Source: Kordia sp965283645 (GTDB taxonomy: Bacteria; Bacteroidota; Bacteroidia; Flavobacteriales; Flavobacteriaceae). From it: a DNA stretch of 64,000 nt. The stretch is taken from the NCBI RefSeq assembly GCF_965283645.1, contig NZ_CBDIPG010000001.1, positions 3,844,001-3,908,000 on the forward strand, read 5' to 3'. The first letter of the stretch is position 1; each line of letters begins with the position of its first letter. Shown in pieces: positions 53,213 to 61,845 of this stretch. The position numbers and the translations under genes were made by a program. The notes under the pieces are model-generated. The model saw only the letters and a list, made by a program, of their open reading frames with translations. It was not told the origin of the DNA and ran no database searches.

Positions 53213-53929
53213 ATGAAACATATAACAATCACCCTTATTACTGTATTTATCACCGCTTTTGGTGTTGCGCAAAATACAAATACTTTCTTTAAAGCTTCAG
53301 ATACTTTTTTTAAAGCATACGTAAAAGATGGAAAGGTTAATTACAAAGCTATTAAAAAAAATACAGCAGAATTAGATGAAATTTTAGCTTCTACCAATAG
53401 TATCACAGTTGCTAAAAGTGATGCAAATACGTATCAAGCATATTGGATAAATATTTACAATTTATCTGTAATTAAAGGAATTGTAAACAACTATCCTGTA
53501 AAATCTCCTTTAGATATTAACGGTTTCTTCGATAAAACAAAACATACTGTAGGCGGAAAAAAAATTACATTGAATGATATAGAACACAAGTTGTTACGCG
53601 GACAGTTTAACGATGCGCGTTTTCACTTTGTATTGGTCTGTGCAGGTTTAGGTTGTCCTCCAATTATTCCAGAAGCATATATGCCAAACACACTTGATAA
53701 ACAATTAGATAGACAAACACGAATTGCTTTAAATAATGATGAATTCATCAAAGTAAATGCAAAGAAAAAACGTGTGGAACTTTCTGAAATAATGAAATGG
53801 TATAAAGAAGATTTTACTCAAAGCGGAAACGAAATCGACTTTATTAATAAGTATAGAGAAGAAAAAATAGCGGCAAAATCTAAAATTAGTTACTATCCGT
53901 ATAACTGGAAATTGAATCAAACGAAATAG
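53213..53929 (+). CDS. DUF547 secreted protein
   Basis: 238 residues. A signal peptide (ending GVAQ) is followed by the DUF547 fold with YQAYWINIYNLSVIKGIVNN, then VGGKKITLNDIEHKLLRGQF and FVLVCAGLGCPPIIPEAY. The Cys in LGCPP and the upstream His recall a papain-like arrangement, but activity is unproven. It is divergent from the FAD reductase and followed by an outer-membrane protein gene. Confidence 0.82.
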   Translation: MKHITITLITVFITAFGVAQNTNTFFKASDTFFKAYVKDGKVNYKAIKKNTAELDEILASTNSITVAKSDANTYQAYWINIYNLSVIKGIVNNYPVKSPLDINGFFDKTKHTVGGKKITLNDIEHKLLRGQFNDARFHFVLVCAGLGCPPIIPEAYMPNTLDKQLDRQTRIALNNDEFIKVNAKKKRVELSEIMKWYKEDFTQSGNEIDFINKYREEKIAAKSKISYYPYNWKLNQTK

Positions 53930-54076
53930 CATCTCCACTCTACTCGATGTGACACTATTATAAATATTGAATTATTTCAAATTATCATTTTGAGTAATTT
54001 TCGCTAGAAAATTGTATAAAGAAATACTTTGAAAAACAAATCAACAAAAACTAAATACAATACTAAATTAACTAAA

Positions 54077-55000
54077 ATGAAAAAGAACAATCTAATTTTA
54101 ACCATGCTTACTTTATTATTTGTAAGCTACTCTTTTGCACAAGACCAAGATGATGAAACAGCGGATGAAAAGAGCAATATTCAAGAATATACACCTTCAA
54201 AATTGTTAAAAAAAGGACAATGGGATATTAAATTCTTCAATAGTATTTATACACAAACCGAACGTACAGACGAAAATAGTACTTCAGTTACCATTCCGAG
54301 AGAAACATTTTTTACAAATACAACAGAAATTTACACAGGAATTAGTGATAATAGACGAATTAACATTGGATTTATCTTCCAAGTACGATCAAATACATTT
54401 GGTGGCGCAGGTGCTTTAGATGTGTTAAGTTTTAGAGACGATGCAACCTCAAGAAGTGGATTAACAACCATTGCACCTTCTATTCGTGTGCAACCTTTCA
54501 AAAACATTTCAAACTTTTCATTTACGAGTTCTGTGTATTTGCCAATATTTAAAGACAAAGCAAATGCTCCATATTTAGACAAAAGAAGTGTGTTTTGGGA
54601 AACAAAATTCTTTTACGATAAAACATTCGGACAAGACAAATGGCAAGTATTTACACAAGCTGATTTCGGATTTAATTTTGGAGAAAAAAGCGAAGATGCT
54701 GATCCAAACTCTTCAAATGTAGGTGAGCGTTTTGCAAACAACAGTTTATTTTTACCATTAGGTGTATTTTTAAGCTACTTTCCATCAGCGGAATCAACAG
54801 TGTATGTAAATACGAAACAAGCATTTTTAATCGATTTAGGAAATAACTTTTCGCAAAACTCAACATCTGTTGGAGTTGGTAGTAAATACCAATTAAATGA
54901 TGTGTTAAACGTGGAAGCTTCCTTTGATAAATTTGTAAGAGGAAATAATTTTCAAGGATTGGGACAAACTTTTAGCATAGGTTTAAGAGCAATTTTTTAA
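54077..55000 (+). CDS. Predicted outer-membrane beta-barrel protein
   Basis: About 307 residues from the ATG at 54077; a TTG at 54029 in frame lacks signal-peptide character. A signal peptide (ending YSFAQ) is followed by an acidic linker (DQDDETADEKSN), then amphipathic strands (GQWDIKFFNSIYTQTERTDE, RINIGFIFQVRSNTFGG, TVYVNTKQAFLIDLGNN) and a terminal aromatic (SIGLRAIF), typical of a small barrel. It lies 148 bases after the DUF547 gene. Cargo unknown. Confidence 0.72.
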   Translation: MKKNNLILTMLTLLFVSYSFAQDQDDETADEKSNIQEYTPSKLLKKGQWDIKFFNSIYTQTERTDENSTSVTIPRETFFTNTTEIYTGISDNRRINIGFIFQVRSNTFGGAGALDVLSFRDDATSRSGLTTIAPSIRVQPFKNISNFSFTSSVYLPIFKDKANAPYLDKRSVFWETKFFYDKTFGQDKWQVFTQADFGFNFGEKSEDADPNSSNVGERFANNSLFLPLGVFLSYFPSAESTVYVNTKQAFLIDLGNNFSQNSTSVGVGSKYQLNDVLNVEASFDKFVRGNNFQGLGQTFSIGLRAIF

Positions 55001-55035
55001 TTAAAATAGTACATTAGGAGTCTAAAAAATCATTC

Positions 55036-56040
55036 ATGAAACTTAGACTCCTTTTGATATTTTTTGGCTTATTGCAATTTTCATGTACAAGTCAAACTCA
55101 AAAAATGAATGGCGTCAGCTTTGTAGCGGCTCGTAACGCAATTGATCAAACACATGTAGATCCTGTTGTAAACGTCAACGCAAATTATGCCGCAATAATG
55201 CCTTTTGGTTTTCTCAAAAAATTAACGGCAACTGAAATTATTCACAATACAGATCGTCAGTGGTTTGGCGAAACTAGAAAAGGAGTAAAGCAATATGCGG
55301 AACTTTTGCAAAAGAACAAGATCAAAATCATGATCAAGCCGCAAATTTGGATTTGGAATGGTGAGTTTACAGGATTCATTGCAATGGAAAATGAAGAAGA
55401 TTGGAAACAGTTTGAAGCATCTTATGAAAGTTTCATCTTAGAATATGCAAGTTTGGCGCAAGAAATCAACGCAGAAGTATTGTGTATCGGAACCGAATTG
55501 CACAAATTTGTAGCGGCGCGTCCAGAATTCTGGAGTGAACTCATCACGAAAGTGAAAGCTGTTTACAAAGGAAAATTAACGTATGCAGAAAATTGGGATT
55601 CTTTTGACAAAGTACCGTTTTGGAAACAATTAGATTTTATTGGAGTAGATGCGTATTTTCCATTGAGTGAAGAAAAAATGCCATCTGTGGAAAGCTTACA
55701 AAAAGGTTGGCAACCACACAAGGAAAAGATTGCAGCATTGACGAAAAAGGTAGATCGGAAAGTAATTTTTACTGAATACGGCTATCGAAGTATGGATTAC
55801 ACAGGAAAAGAACCGTGGGATTCAAGCAGAAAAAATAAAACACTCAACCTAAAAGCGCAAGAAGTTGCTTTGCAAGCAATGTATAACGAGTTTTGGAAAG
55901 AAGAATGGTTTGCAGGCGGTTTTATCTGGAAATGGTTTCATCACTATGAAAGATCTGGTGGTTTAGAAAATAATCAATTTACACCTCAAAACAAACCTGC
56001 CGAAATTATAGTTAGAGAAAATTACAAACGATATCAATAA
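55036..56040 (+). CDS. Lipoprotein glycoside hydrolase, TIM-barrel (GH113-like)
   Basis: 334 residues. The signal has a lipobox (LLQFSCTSQ, Cys at 17). A clan GH-A-like barrel follows, with the acid/base Glu in EVLCIGTELHKFVA and the nucleophile Glu in KVIFTEYGYRSMDY. Other landmarks are IMIKPQIWIWNGEF, DFIGVDAYFPLSEE and the final GGFIWKWFHH. This pattern matches GH113-type mannanase-like proteins; the actual glycan is unknown. It lies 35 bases after the outer-membrane protein gene. Confidence 0.82.
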   Translation: MKLRLLLIFFGLLQFSCTSQTQKMNGVSFVAARNAIDQTHVDPVVNVNANYAAIMPFGFLKKLTATEIIHNTDRQWFGETRKGVKQYAELLQKNKIKIMIKPQIWIWNGEFTGFIAMENEEDWKQFEASYESFILEYASLAQEINAEVLCIGTELHKFVAARPEFWSELITKVKAVYKGKLTYAENWDSFDKVPFWKQLDFIGVDAYFPLSEEKMPSVESLQKGWQPHKEKIAALTKKVDRKVIFTEYGYRSMDYTGKEPWDSSRKNKTLNLKAQEVALQAMYNEFWKEEWFAGGFIWKWFHHYERSGGLENNQFTPQNKPAEIIVRENYKRYQ

Positions 56041-56052
56041 CAAAAAATACTT

Positions 56053-56808
56053 ATGAATACGGTAAAAACAATTGCATATACACTATTGTTTTTTGCAATT
56101 GTAGCATGCAATTCAGACGATTCAGCAACAGAAATTAATATCATAAACACTGCTAATTTATCAGAAGTTATTGCAAACCGAACTATAGAAACTGGTGCTG
56201 TTATAGCGTGTGCGGCAAGTGATGCTGGCAATTCAGAAGTTGTAAATGTATATTATTACCTAGAAGCTGGCGCAACAAATGTTCAGTTTTTTGAAACAAA
56301 TACTGTAGATGTTAATAAAGATGATTATTCCAATTATAGACGTTTAGACATTAACGAAACGCCACTTTTTGAAGGATTCATTCAACAATTTACACGACCT
56401 TTTGCAATTGAACAATGGGTAATTGTTGCATATGAGTTGGATGGAGAAGTAAAAATTTCAAATCCAATTCGAATCAAAAATATTACAAAACCTACCGTTT
56501 GGACAACAGAAGTTGATATTACACAAGAAACTTCTAAAATGCCAAAATTTACTTGGGAACACAATACAAATGGTGACAACGCTATCTATTTTCAAATACT
56601 TTCTACTATTGATAACGGATTGCTTTCCGGAACGTACACCTTTGAAAATCAATTTCAATACTACAATACTTCCAATGTAGTTTTAAACATAACTCCTGAA
56701 AACCCTCTTGAATTGACTATTGGAAACTCGTACAAATTTACATTAATGGATGTTAGTGAAGATAATTGGGTAAATACAGTAATTCAAGATATCTTTATAG
56801 TTCAATAG
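56053..56808 (+). CDS. Uncharacterised lipoprotein
   Basis: 251 residues. A signal with lipobox (FFAIVACNSDD, Cys at 17) precedes a beta-rich mature domain with Ig-like strands (EVVNVYYYLEAGATNVQFFE, EQWVIVAYELDGEVKISNPI, TFTWEH-like, LELTIGNSYKFTLMDVSEDN). It sits 12 bases after the glycoside hydrolase gene, so they probably share a transcript. Function unknown. Confidence 0.72.
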   Translation: MNTVKTIAYTLLFFAIVACNSDDSATEINIINTANLSEVIANRTIETGAVIACAASDAGNSEVVNVYYYLEAGATNVQFFETNTVDVNKDDYSNYRRLDINETPLFEGFIQQFTRPFAIEQWVIVAYELDGEVKISNPIRIKNITKPTVWTTEVDITQETSKMPKFTWEHNTNGDNAIYFQILSTIDNGLLSGTYTFENQFQYYNTSNVVLNITPENPLELTIGNSYKFTLMDVSEDNWVNTVIQDIFIVQ

Positions 56809-56897
56809 CTATGAAATGAGCTATAAAATTACTAGGTGTAACCAATTTGATTATTGACGAATTCCATCTGACAAATCTGATAAAATCGTATGAACAG

Positions 56898-58160
56898 ATG
56901 AAAAAAATAATTTTACTTTTTACATTTTTCTTAATTGCTTTCTACGGAATAGCGCAAGATAAGATTGTCTATGATGTAAAATTTCAAGGACAGAAAAAGA
57001 ATAAAGTTGGCTTTTTAAAAAAGTACGTTAGTGTTCGAAATGGAGATGTGTTAGATTCACTTCAACTTGAACAAGATGTAGTATTGCTAAAACGACTGGC
57101 TGGAGTTTCGCATGCGTATTACCAAGTATTTATTTCGCATGATAACTTATACAATGTATATTTTAACATCGAAGAAAACTTCACGCTGATTCCAAATTTA
57201 AATGTGTGGACAACTACAAACGAGCAAGTTGCATACAAAGTTGGATTGTATGATTATAATTTTTTAGGGAGAAATATCGCTTTTGGCGGATTTTATCAAA
57301 ATAACGGATTTGACTCGTACGGAATCAATTTACGTGCGCCCAATTTATTCACTCGAAATTTCGGAATTGCGTTAAATCATCAAAATTGGACAAGTGAAGA
57401 ACCGTTATACTTTGATGCAGGTTCGGCAAATTACAAATACAGCAACACATCGTTTGAAGCCTTATTATTATATCAACTGAACTTTAAACATCGTTTGCAA
57501 TTTGGAGCAAATGTATTTACGGAAGAATATAGTTATCTCAATGGACTCACATCTGAAGCCATTCCGCAAAATTTAGCGTTAGACAAACTCATGTTTAAAT
57601 TTGTTTACGAATATGATAACCTAAACTATTACTATCAATACATTGAAGGAATTAAAAACACAGTGTATTTACAGTATGTAACTACTGAAAATGATTTTCA
57701 AGATAACTTCCTAATTGGTTGGAGTGATTTTATGTATTTTAAACGTGTTGGCGAAAAAGGAAACTGGGCAAACCGTTTCCGATTTGGTGTTGCGTCTAAC
57801 AATGCGAGTCCGTTTGCGCCTTTTTCGGTAGACAATAACTTAAACATTCGTGGAGTCGGAAACATCATTGATCGTGGAACCGCAAGTATGGTATTGAACA
57901 CCGAATACCGGTATACATTGTATGAAAAAGGATGGTTTATTTTGCAAGGAAATGGATTTGTAGACGCTGGAACTTGGCGGAATCCAGGTGGCGATTTTAG
58001 TGATTTTGCCGATAGTGAAAACTTCAGAATTTACCCAGGAATTGGTTTGCGTTTTATTCACAAACGAATCTTTAATGCTATATTTCGAATTGATTATGGT
58101 TATGGAATTACTAAAGATTCTAGTAACGGAATTGTCTTCGGAATTGGTCAGTATTTTTAA
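56898..58160 (+). CDS. BamA/TamA-like outer-membrane barrel with a POTRA-like domain
   Basis: About 420 residues from the ATG at 56898; the upstream 17 in-frame codons lack signal character. A signal peptide (ending GIAQ) is followed by a POTRA-like domain at about 20-105 (YDVKFQGQKKNKVGFLKKYV, LLKRLAGVSHAYYQVFI). A 16-strand-type barrel follows with the surface-antigen loop NNLNIRGVGNIIDRGTA and a C-terminal Phe (GIGQYF). It is smaller than true BamA (one POTRA). Transport or assembly of a specific outer-membrane or secreted product is inferred. Confidence 0.82.
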   Translation: MKKIILLFTFFLIAFYGIAQDKIVYDVKFQGQKKNKVGFLKKYVSVRNGDVLDSLQLEQDVVLLKRLAGVSHAYYQVFISHDNLYNVYFNIEENFTLIPNLNVWTTTNEQVAYKVGLYDYNFLGRNIAFGGFYQNNGFDSYGINLRAPNLFTRNFGIALNHQNWTSEEPLYFDAGSANYKYSNTSFEALLLYQLNFKHRLQFGANVFTEEYSYLNGLTSEAIPQNLALDKLMFKFVYEYDNLNYYYQYIEGIKNTVYLQYVTTENDFQDNFLIGWSDFMYFKRVGEKGNWANRFRFGVASNNASPFAPFSVDNNLNIRGVGNIIDRGTASMVLNTEYRYTLYEKGWFILQGNGFVDAGTWRNPGGDFSDFADSENFRIYPGIGLRFIHKRIFNAIFRIDYGYGITKDSSNGIVFGIGQYF

Positions 58161-58173
58161 ACGCAATTTTTTA

Positions 58174-59172
58174 TCATTCCTGCGAAGACAGGAATCTAAC
58201 CGTATCAATAAGTTCTTGTTTTCGTTGTTCCGTAATTCCATATATAGGTTTTTTCCAACCGAGCGAATCGTAATATGAAATGGTGTCTTTTATACTTTTT
58301 TCATAATTTGTAAGCTCAAAATTAAAATCCTTTTTTAGCTGTTGATTGTCATACGAAAAATAATCACCATCTAACCATAACGGCATATCTGCCCATTGTC
58401 TAACATTATTTTTATACAGAAAATCTGGTGAAGCGTTTACTTTTTCGACGGTTTCATGAAGCCATTTTTCGGCATATTCAACAATTTCTTTGATAGAAGT
58501 TTTTACGGCTGTAGTAACATTGTAAATGCCAGAAATATTAGATTCTACTGTATTTATAATAGCGTGTACAAGATCAACGACATAAGTTATTGAAAACAAC
58601 TTTTCGCCAAAATCAGGAAGCAATACTGTCTTCGTATGCTTTACTTGATATAACCAGTAGTAAAATCGATCTGTATGATCATACGGACCATACACAAGCG
58701 AAGGACGAAAAATAGTATACGCTTGATTGGAATTAATTAAAATATGCTCACATTCGGCTTTACGATTTCCATACGATGTATTTGTACGATCAACGCGTTG
58801 TTCTTTTGTACAACTAAGAATTTTACCAGATTCAGTTCTCATTGGAGTTTGGTCATTTTCATCATCATACACAGAACACGTAGAAATAAGAATGTATTTT
58901 TTCAATTTGCCTTTTATACAATCCAATACATTTGAGAGTGAATCAGGATAGTAACAAGAAACATCAATGATATAGTCCCAATTTTCATGTTCAATTTTAC
59001 GAATGTCGTTCGTTTCTCTATCGCCTTTTATTTTCTTTACAGTAGGAAACAAATCGGCTTGTGTCTTTTGTCTGTTGAATAATGTAATATCAAACTTATT
59101 TAATTTCAGCAATTGCGCTACAAGTGTGCGTCCTATAAATTGTGTTCCGCCAAGAATGAGAATTTTTTTCAT
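58174..59172 (-). CDS. NAD-dependent epimerase/reductase (extended SDR)
   Basis: 332 residues. The Rossmann motif is ILGGTQFIGRTLVAQL. The SDR catalytic region has YILISTCSVYDDE and TSYGNRKAECEHIL (YxxxK), then FRPSLVYGPYDHTD. It resembles isoflavone-reductase/NAD-dependent epimerases acting on nucleotide sugars. The last seven codons (RFLSSQE, then stop) lie inside the dispersed hairpin repeat at 58176-58195, so the C-terminus is repeat-derived. Confidence 0.88.
   Translation of the reverse strand: MKKILILGGTQFIGRTLVAQLLKLNKFDITLFNRQKTQADLFPTVKKIKGDRETNDIRKIEHENWDYIIDVSCYYPDSLSNVLDCIKGKLKKYILISTCSVYDDENDQTPMRTESGKILSCTKEQRVDRTNTSYGNRKAECEHILINSNQAYTIFRPSLVYGPYDHTDRFYYWLYQVKHTKTVLLPDFGEKLFSITYVVDLVHAIINTVESNISGIYNVTTAVKTSIKEIVEYAEKWLHETVEKVNASPDFLYKNNVRQWADMPLWLDGDYFSYDNQQLKKDFNFELTNYEKSIKDTISYYDSLGWKKPIYGITEQRKQELIDTVRFLSSQE
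58176..58195. repeat. Dispersed hairpin repeat, copy C
   Basis: ATTCCTG-CGAAGA-CAGGAAT in the context TCATTCCTGCGAAGACAGGA followed by ATC. It lies between convergent genes and encodes the end of the epimerase. It may also act as a bidirectional terminator. Confidence 0.75.
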
Positions 59173-59220
59173 TAAAAGACCTTATGTTTTAAAAATTAAT
59201 AATAGAGTGAAAGTAAGAAG

Positions 59221-59243
59221 AAAAAGCGAACCGAAGTCCGCGT
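59221..59243 (-). terminator. Rho-independent terminator with TTCG loop
   Basis: On the minus strand GCGGAC-TTCG-GTTCGC (one mismatch) is followed by TTTTTCTTCTT. It ends 11 bases after the stop of the 30-residue peptide. Confidence 0.7.
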
Positions 59244-59251
59244 TTGAAAGA

Positions 59252-59344
59252 TTAAATTTCACCATCTGTAGTCCCAATAAAACCACCAATAATTAATTGA
59301 GGGTTTTCAATTTGATACTGTTCTAATTGTTCTAATGTGATCAT
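59252..59344 (-). CDS. 30-residue GG-motif peptide (RiPP-like precursor)
   Basis: A complete small ORF: ATG at 59342-59344 and TAA at 59252-59254. The product starts MITLEQLEQYQIENPQLIIG and continues with G21, then FIGTTDGEI. The acidic-amphipathic leader ending in LIIGG resembles double-glycine leaders, leaving only a nine-residue core (FIGTTDGEI). A terminator follows directly, and the ORF sits in an otherwise empty 315-base gap (59173-59487). It is the same leader class in principle as the peptides at 9310, 9776 and 60013, but shorter. No modifying enzyme is nearby. Confidence 0.6.
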   Translation of the reverse strand: MITLEQLEQYQIENPQLIIGGFIGTTDGEI

Positions 59345-59487
59345 AATAAAAAATTTTAAAATTAATAATGCAATTAAATTAGTACAAGAGAAATACAAAT
59401 AATAATAATGTACCCGACAATTCATGGAATTATAAGAAGATAAATAACTTCATTCCTTAAATTTGTTAAAACTTAAATACTATCATT

Positions 59488-59931
59488 ATGAAACCAATCA
59501 ACTATTTATACATCGTACTTTTACTAAGTTTTTTCGGTTGTCAATCAGGAAAAAAAGACATCACTTTTCATCCTTCACATTTATCTGAACGACAAAATAC
59601 GCCATTTAGTGCGGCAGTTGAAACCGAAAATTTATTATTCCTATCAGGTCAAATAGGGAAAGATCATGTAAAAGGAATGTTAGTTTCTGGCGGAATTGAA
59701 GCAGAAACCAAACAAGCATTAGAAAACATAAAAGCAGTTTTAGCGCAACACAATTCATCGTTAGATCGTGTGGTAAAATGCACCGTAATTTTAGCAGATA
59801 TCAACGATTTTAAAGCGTTTAATAGTGTGTATGTACAATACTTTCCAAATAAACCTGCCCGAACTACGTTTGCGGCTGGCGGATTGGCAATAGGCGCAAA
59901 AATTGAAATTGATGTAATCGCTGCGAAGTAA
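59488..59931 (+). CDS. RidA-family protein with lipoprotein signal
   Basis: 147 residues. A lipobox signal (LLSFFGCQSG, Cys at 18) is unusual for the mostly cytoplasmic RidA family. The RidA domain has FSAAVETENLLFLSGQIGKD, ALENIKAVLAQHNSSLDRVV and the terminal YFPNKPARTTFAAGGLAIGA with the Arg that contacts the substrate. Cytoplasmic RidA hydrolyses reactive enamines/imines; an envelope role here is uncertain. A strong terminator follows. Confidence 0.85.
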   Translation: MKPINYLYIVLLLSFFGCQSGKKDITFHPSHLSERQNTPFSAAVETENLLFLSGQIGKDHVKGMLVSGGIEAETKQALENIKAVLAQHNSSLDRVVKCTVILADINDFKAFNSVYVQYFPNKPARTTFAAGGLAIGAKIEIDVIAAK

Positions 59932-59950
59932 GCAGTATTTCATATAAAGT

Positions 59951-59987
59951 AAAACAGCATGATGAATTAAATTCGTCATGCTGTTTT
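59951..59987. terminator. Bidirectional rho-independent terminator
   Basis: A 17-bp stem (AAAACAGCATGATGAAT with ATTCGTCATGCTGTTTT, one G-T wobble) has a TAA loop and is followed by TTTATTTTT. It lies between convergent genes ending at 59931 and 60013. Confidence 0.9.
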
Positions 59988-60012
59988 TTATTTTTAAAAT
60001 TAAAAATTACAC

Positions 60013-60225
60013 CTAGCAAGTTCGTGCCCAAGAACCGCAATTGTCACAATTAGAATAACTAATTGTCATTGGTCTTGGATCTGGAGATGGTAACGGAATG
60101 TCTGGAATAGTAAGTACCGTTGATTGTAATGTAGTTGGTAAACCACCTTTTAATTGACTTGTGTGTAAATCAGAAATTGTTGATTTCTTTAATTGTAAAC
60201 CTGAATTGATTCTTTGTTTTTTCAT
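60013..60225 (-). CDS. RiPP-like precursor peptide with KKSTI-type leader
   Basis: 70 residues. The leader LQLKKSTISDLHTSQLKGG has the LxLKKxTI-x-L pattern and a Gly-Gly end (27-28), as in Bacteroidota class I lanthipeptide precursors. The core begins LPTTLQSTVLTIPDIP and ends with three Cys (60, 63, 70) in YSNCDNCGSWARTC. Ser/Thr upstream could supply dehydroamino acids for rings. No LanB/LanC gene lies in the window. It is unrelated in sequence to the peptides at 9310-10045 apart from the leader type. Confidence 0.72.
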   Translation of the reverse strand: MKKQRINSGLQLKKSTISDLHTSQLKGGLPTTLQSTVLTIPDIPLPSPDPRPMTISYSNCDNCGSWARTC

Positions 60226-60477
60226 TACTTTTCTATTTTAAGTTTCGTTGCAAAGAAACATGTTGCCGAGTTTTTGGGGAATAGTTAAAATGCTGTTTTA
60301 TGAAAATATAAACACCCTTTTGTTTGGGGAATTATCCCTTTTAAAGACAATCATGAAAAATAATTTCATCTTTTTTTGTAACATATTTTCAAAGTCGATA
60401 CTTACGGAGCAAATGAATTATAAATGTCATTAAGATTCTTATCAGCTGAAAAATCTTTTGAAACTAAAAACTAAAAC

Positions 60478-61329
60478 ATGAAAAACGTATATATCTTTAT
60501 TGCTTTTATTATTTGTGGATTTTCTGTAAATGCACAAGGCACAAAACTTGAAAACTCAGTATTGTGGAAAATTGAACATAAAGATTTGGCAAAACCATCT
60601 TACCTTTTAGGAACGATTCATATTTTATGTGAAGATGATTTTTCCATTCCTGAGAAAGTAACGAAAGCTTTTAACGAAACTGAAAATTTAGTATTGGAAG
60701 TTGATTTATCAGACACAACAGCGTTGATGGAAGCGCAAAAAAAGATGACATCTTCTGGAAAATTGAGTGAAGAATTATCTAAAAAACAACAAATGTATTT
60801 AGACAATTTGCTAAAGAAAGAAATGAATATGTCATTAAAAATGATTGATAATTATTCATTGATGACTGTCTATTCTTTATTAATTCAACAGGGTTTACCT
60901 TGTACTACGAAAAAAATGTACGAATTCGAATTGATCAATCTAGCGAAAGCGAACAACAAAAAAGTTCAAGGATTAGAAACATTAAACGGTCAACTTGATT
61001 TTTTTGCGAAAGCCTATCCAACAGATTTTTTATGGAAACAAATAGAATTGTATGAAGAGTATAAAATTGCGTTTCAAAATATGGTAGTACATTACAAAAA
61101 TGAAGATATTAGTACGCTATTTGAAGACATGAAAGACGATCGTTTCTTTAATAAAAATGCCGAACATTGGATGCTAAAGGTTCGTAATACGAATTGGGTC
61201 AAATTAATGCCTCATATGATGAAAAAACAATCGAACTTATTTGCTGTAGGAACGGCACATTTGGTAGGGGAAAATGGTGTAATTGAATTGTTGCGTAAAC
61301 AAGGTTACAAAGTAACACCTGTATATTAA
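60478..61329 (+). CDS. TraB/GumN-family protein
   Basis: 283 residues. A signal peptide (ending SVNAQ) is followed by the TraB/GumN domain with the first conserved GTIHI box (SYLLGTIHILCEDD) and the second (AVGTAHLVGENGVIELL), plus ENLVLEVDLS. These boxes are thought to bind metal in a Tiki-like peptidase. It is followed after 12 bases by an ECF sigma gene, so they may share a transcript. Confidence 0.88.
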   Translation: MKNVYIFIAFIICGFSVNAQGTKLENSVLWKIEHKDLAKPSYLLGTIHILCEDDFSIPEKVTKAFNETENLVLEVDLSDTTALMEAQKKMTSSGKLSEELSKKQQMYLDNLLKKEMNMSLKMIDNYSLMTVYSLLIQQGLPCTTKKMYEFELINLAKANNKKVQGLETLNGQLDFFAKAYPTDFLWKQIELYEEYKIAFQNMVVHYKNEDISTLFEDMKDDRFFNKNAEHWMLKVRNTNWVKLMPHMMKKQSNLFAVGTAHLVGENGVIELLRKQGYKVTPVY

Positions 61330-61341
61330 AACACACATTCG

Positions 61342-61845
61342 TTGGAACTAACCGAACAAGAATTTCTAAAAGCGATTGCAACCCACAAAGGGATTATCCA
61401 CAAGGTCTCTCGTATCTATTTTGAAGATGCGATTGACCGAGAGGATTTAGTGCAAGAAATTATTTTACAGCTTTGGAAATCGTTGAAATCATTCAATGGG
61501 AAAAGTCAGTTTTCTAGTTGGATGTATCGTGTGGCATTAAATACGGCAATTGTATTTTTTAAGAAAGAAAAACGAAAGCCAGATAATTATAGCATACCCG
61601 AACATGTGCAATTGACGCAAGAAGAGTATTCTGATGAAAAAGAACAACAACTGGCAATTTTTTACAAAGCTGTTCATCAACTTAATAAAATAGAAAAAGC
61701 ACTCATATTTCAGTTTATTGAAGGTTTTTCGGGAGAAGAAATTGCTAAAAACTTAGGGATGTCTTCTGTAAATGTTCGCGTAAAACTAAACAGAACAAAG
61801 AAAAAATTACAAGAAATTATAAAAGAACAACGTCATGGATTTTGA
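61342..61845 (+). CDS. ECF-type RNA polymerase sigma factor
   Basis: 167 residues with a TTG start. Region 2 is DREDLVQEIILQLWKSLKSF then FSSWMYRVALNTAIVFFKK. Region 4 is LNKIEKALIFQFIEGFSGEE then IAKNLGMSSVNVRVKLNR. It is shorter than group 3/4 factors, as expected. The next gene overlaps its 3' end by 11 bases and encodes a membrane protein that may be its regulator. Confidence 0.88.
   Translation: MELTEQEFLKAIATHKGIIHKVSRIYFEDAIDREDLVQEIILQLWKSLKSFNGKSQFSSWMYRVALNTAIVFFKKEKRKPDNYSIPEHVQLTQEEYSDEKEQQLAIFYKAVHQLNKIEKALIFQFIEGFSGEEIAKNLGMSSVNVRVKLNRTKKKLQEIIKEQRHGF

Noticed and set aside
60248..60433. 61-codon plus-strand frame upstream of the TraB gene
   Set aside because: Composition is random (Phe, Asn, Leu), it starts inside the leader region of the divergent peptide gene, and no conserved motif is visible.
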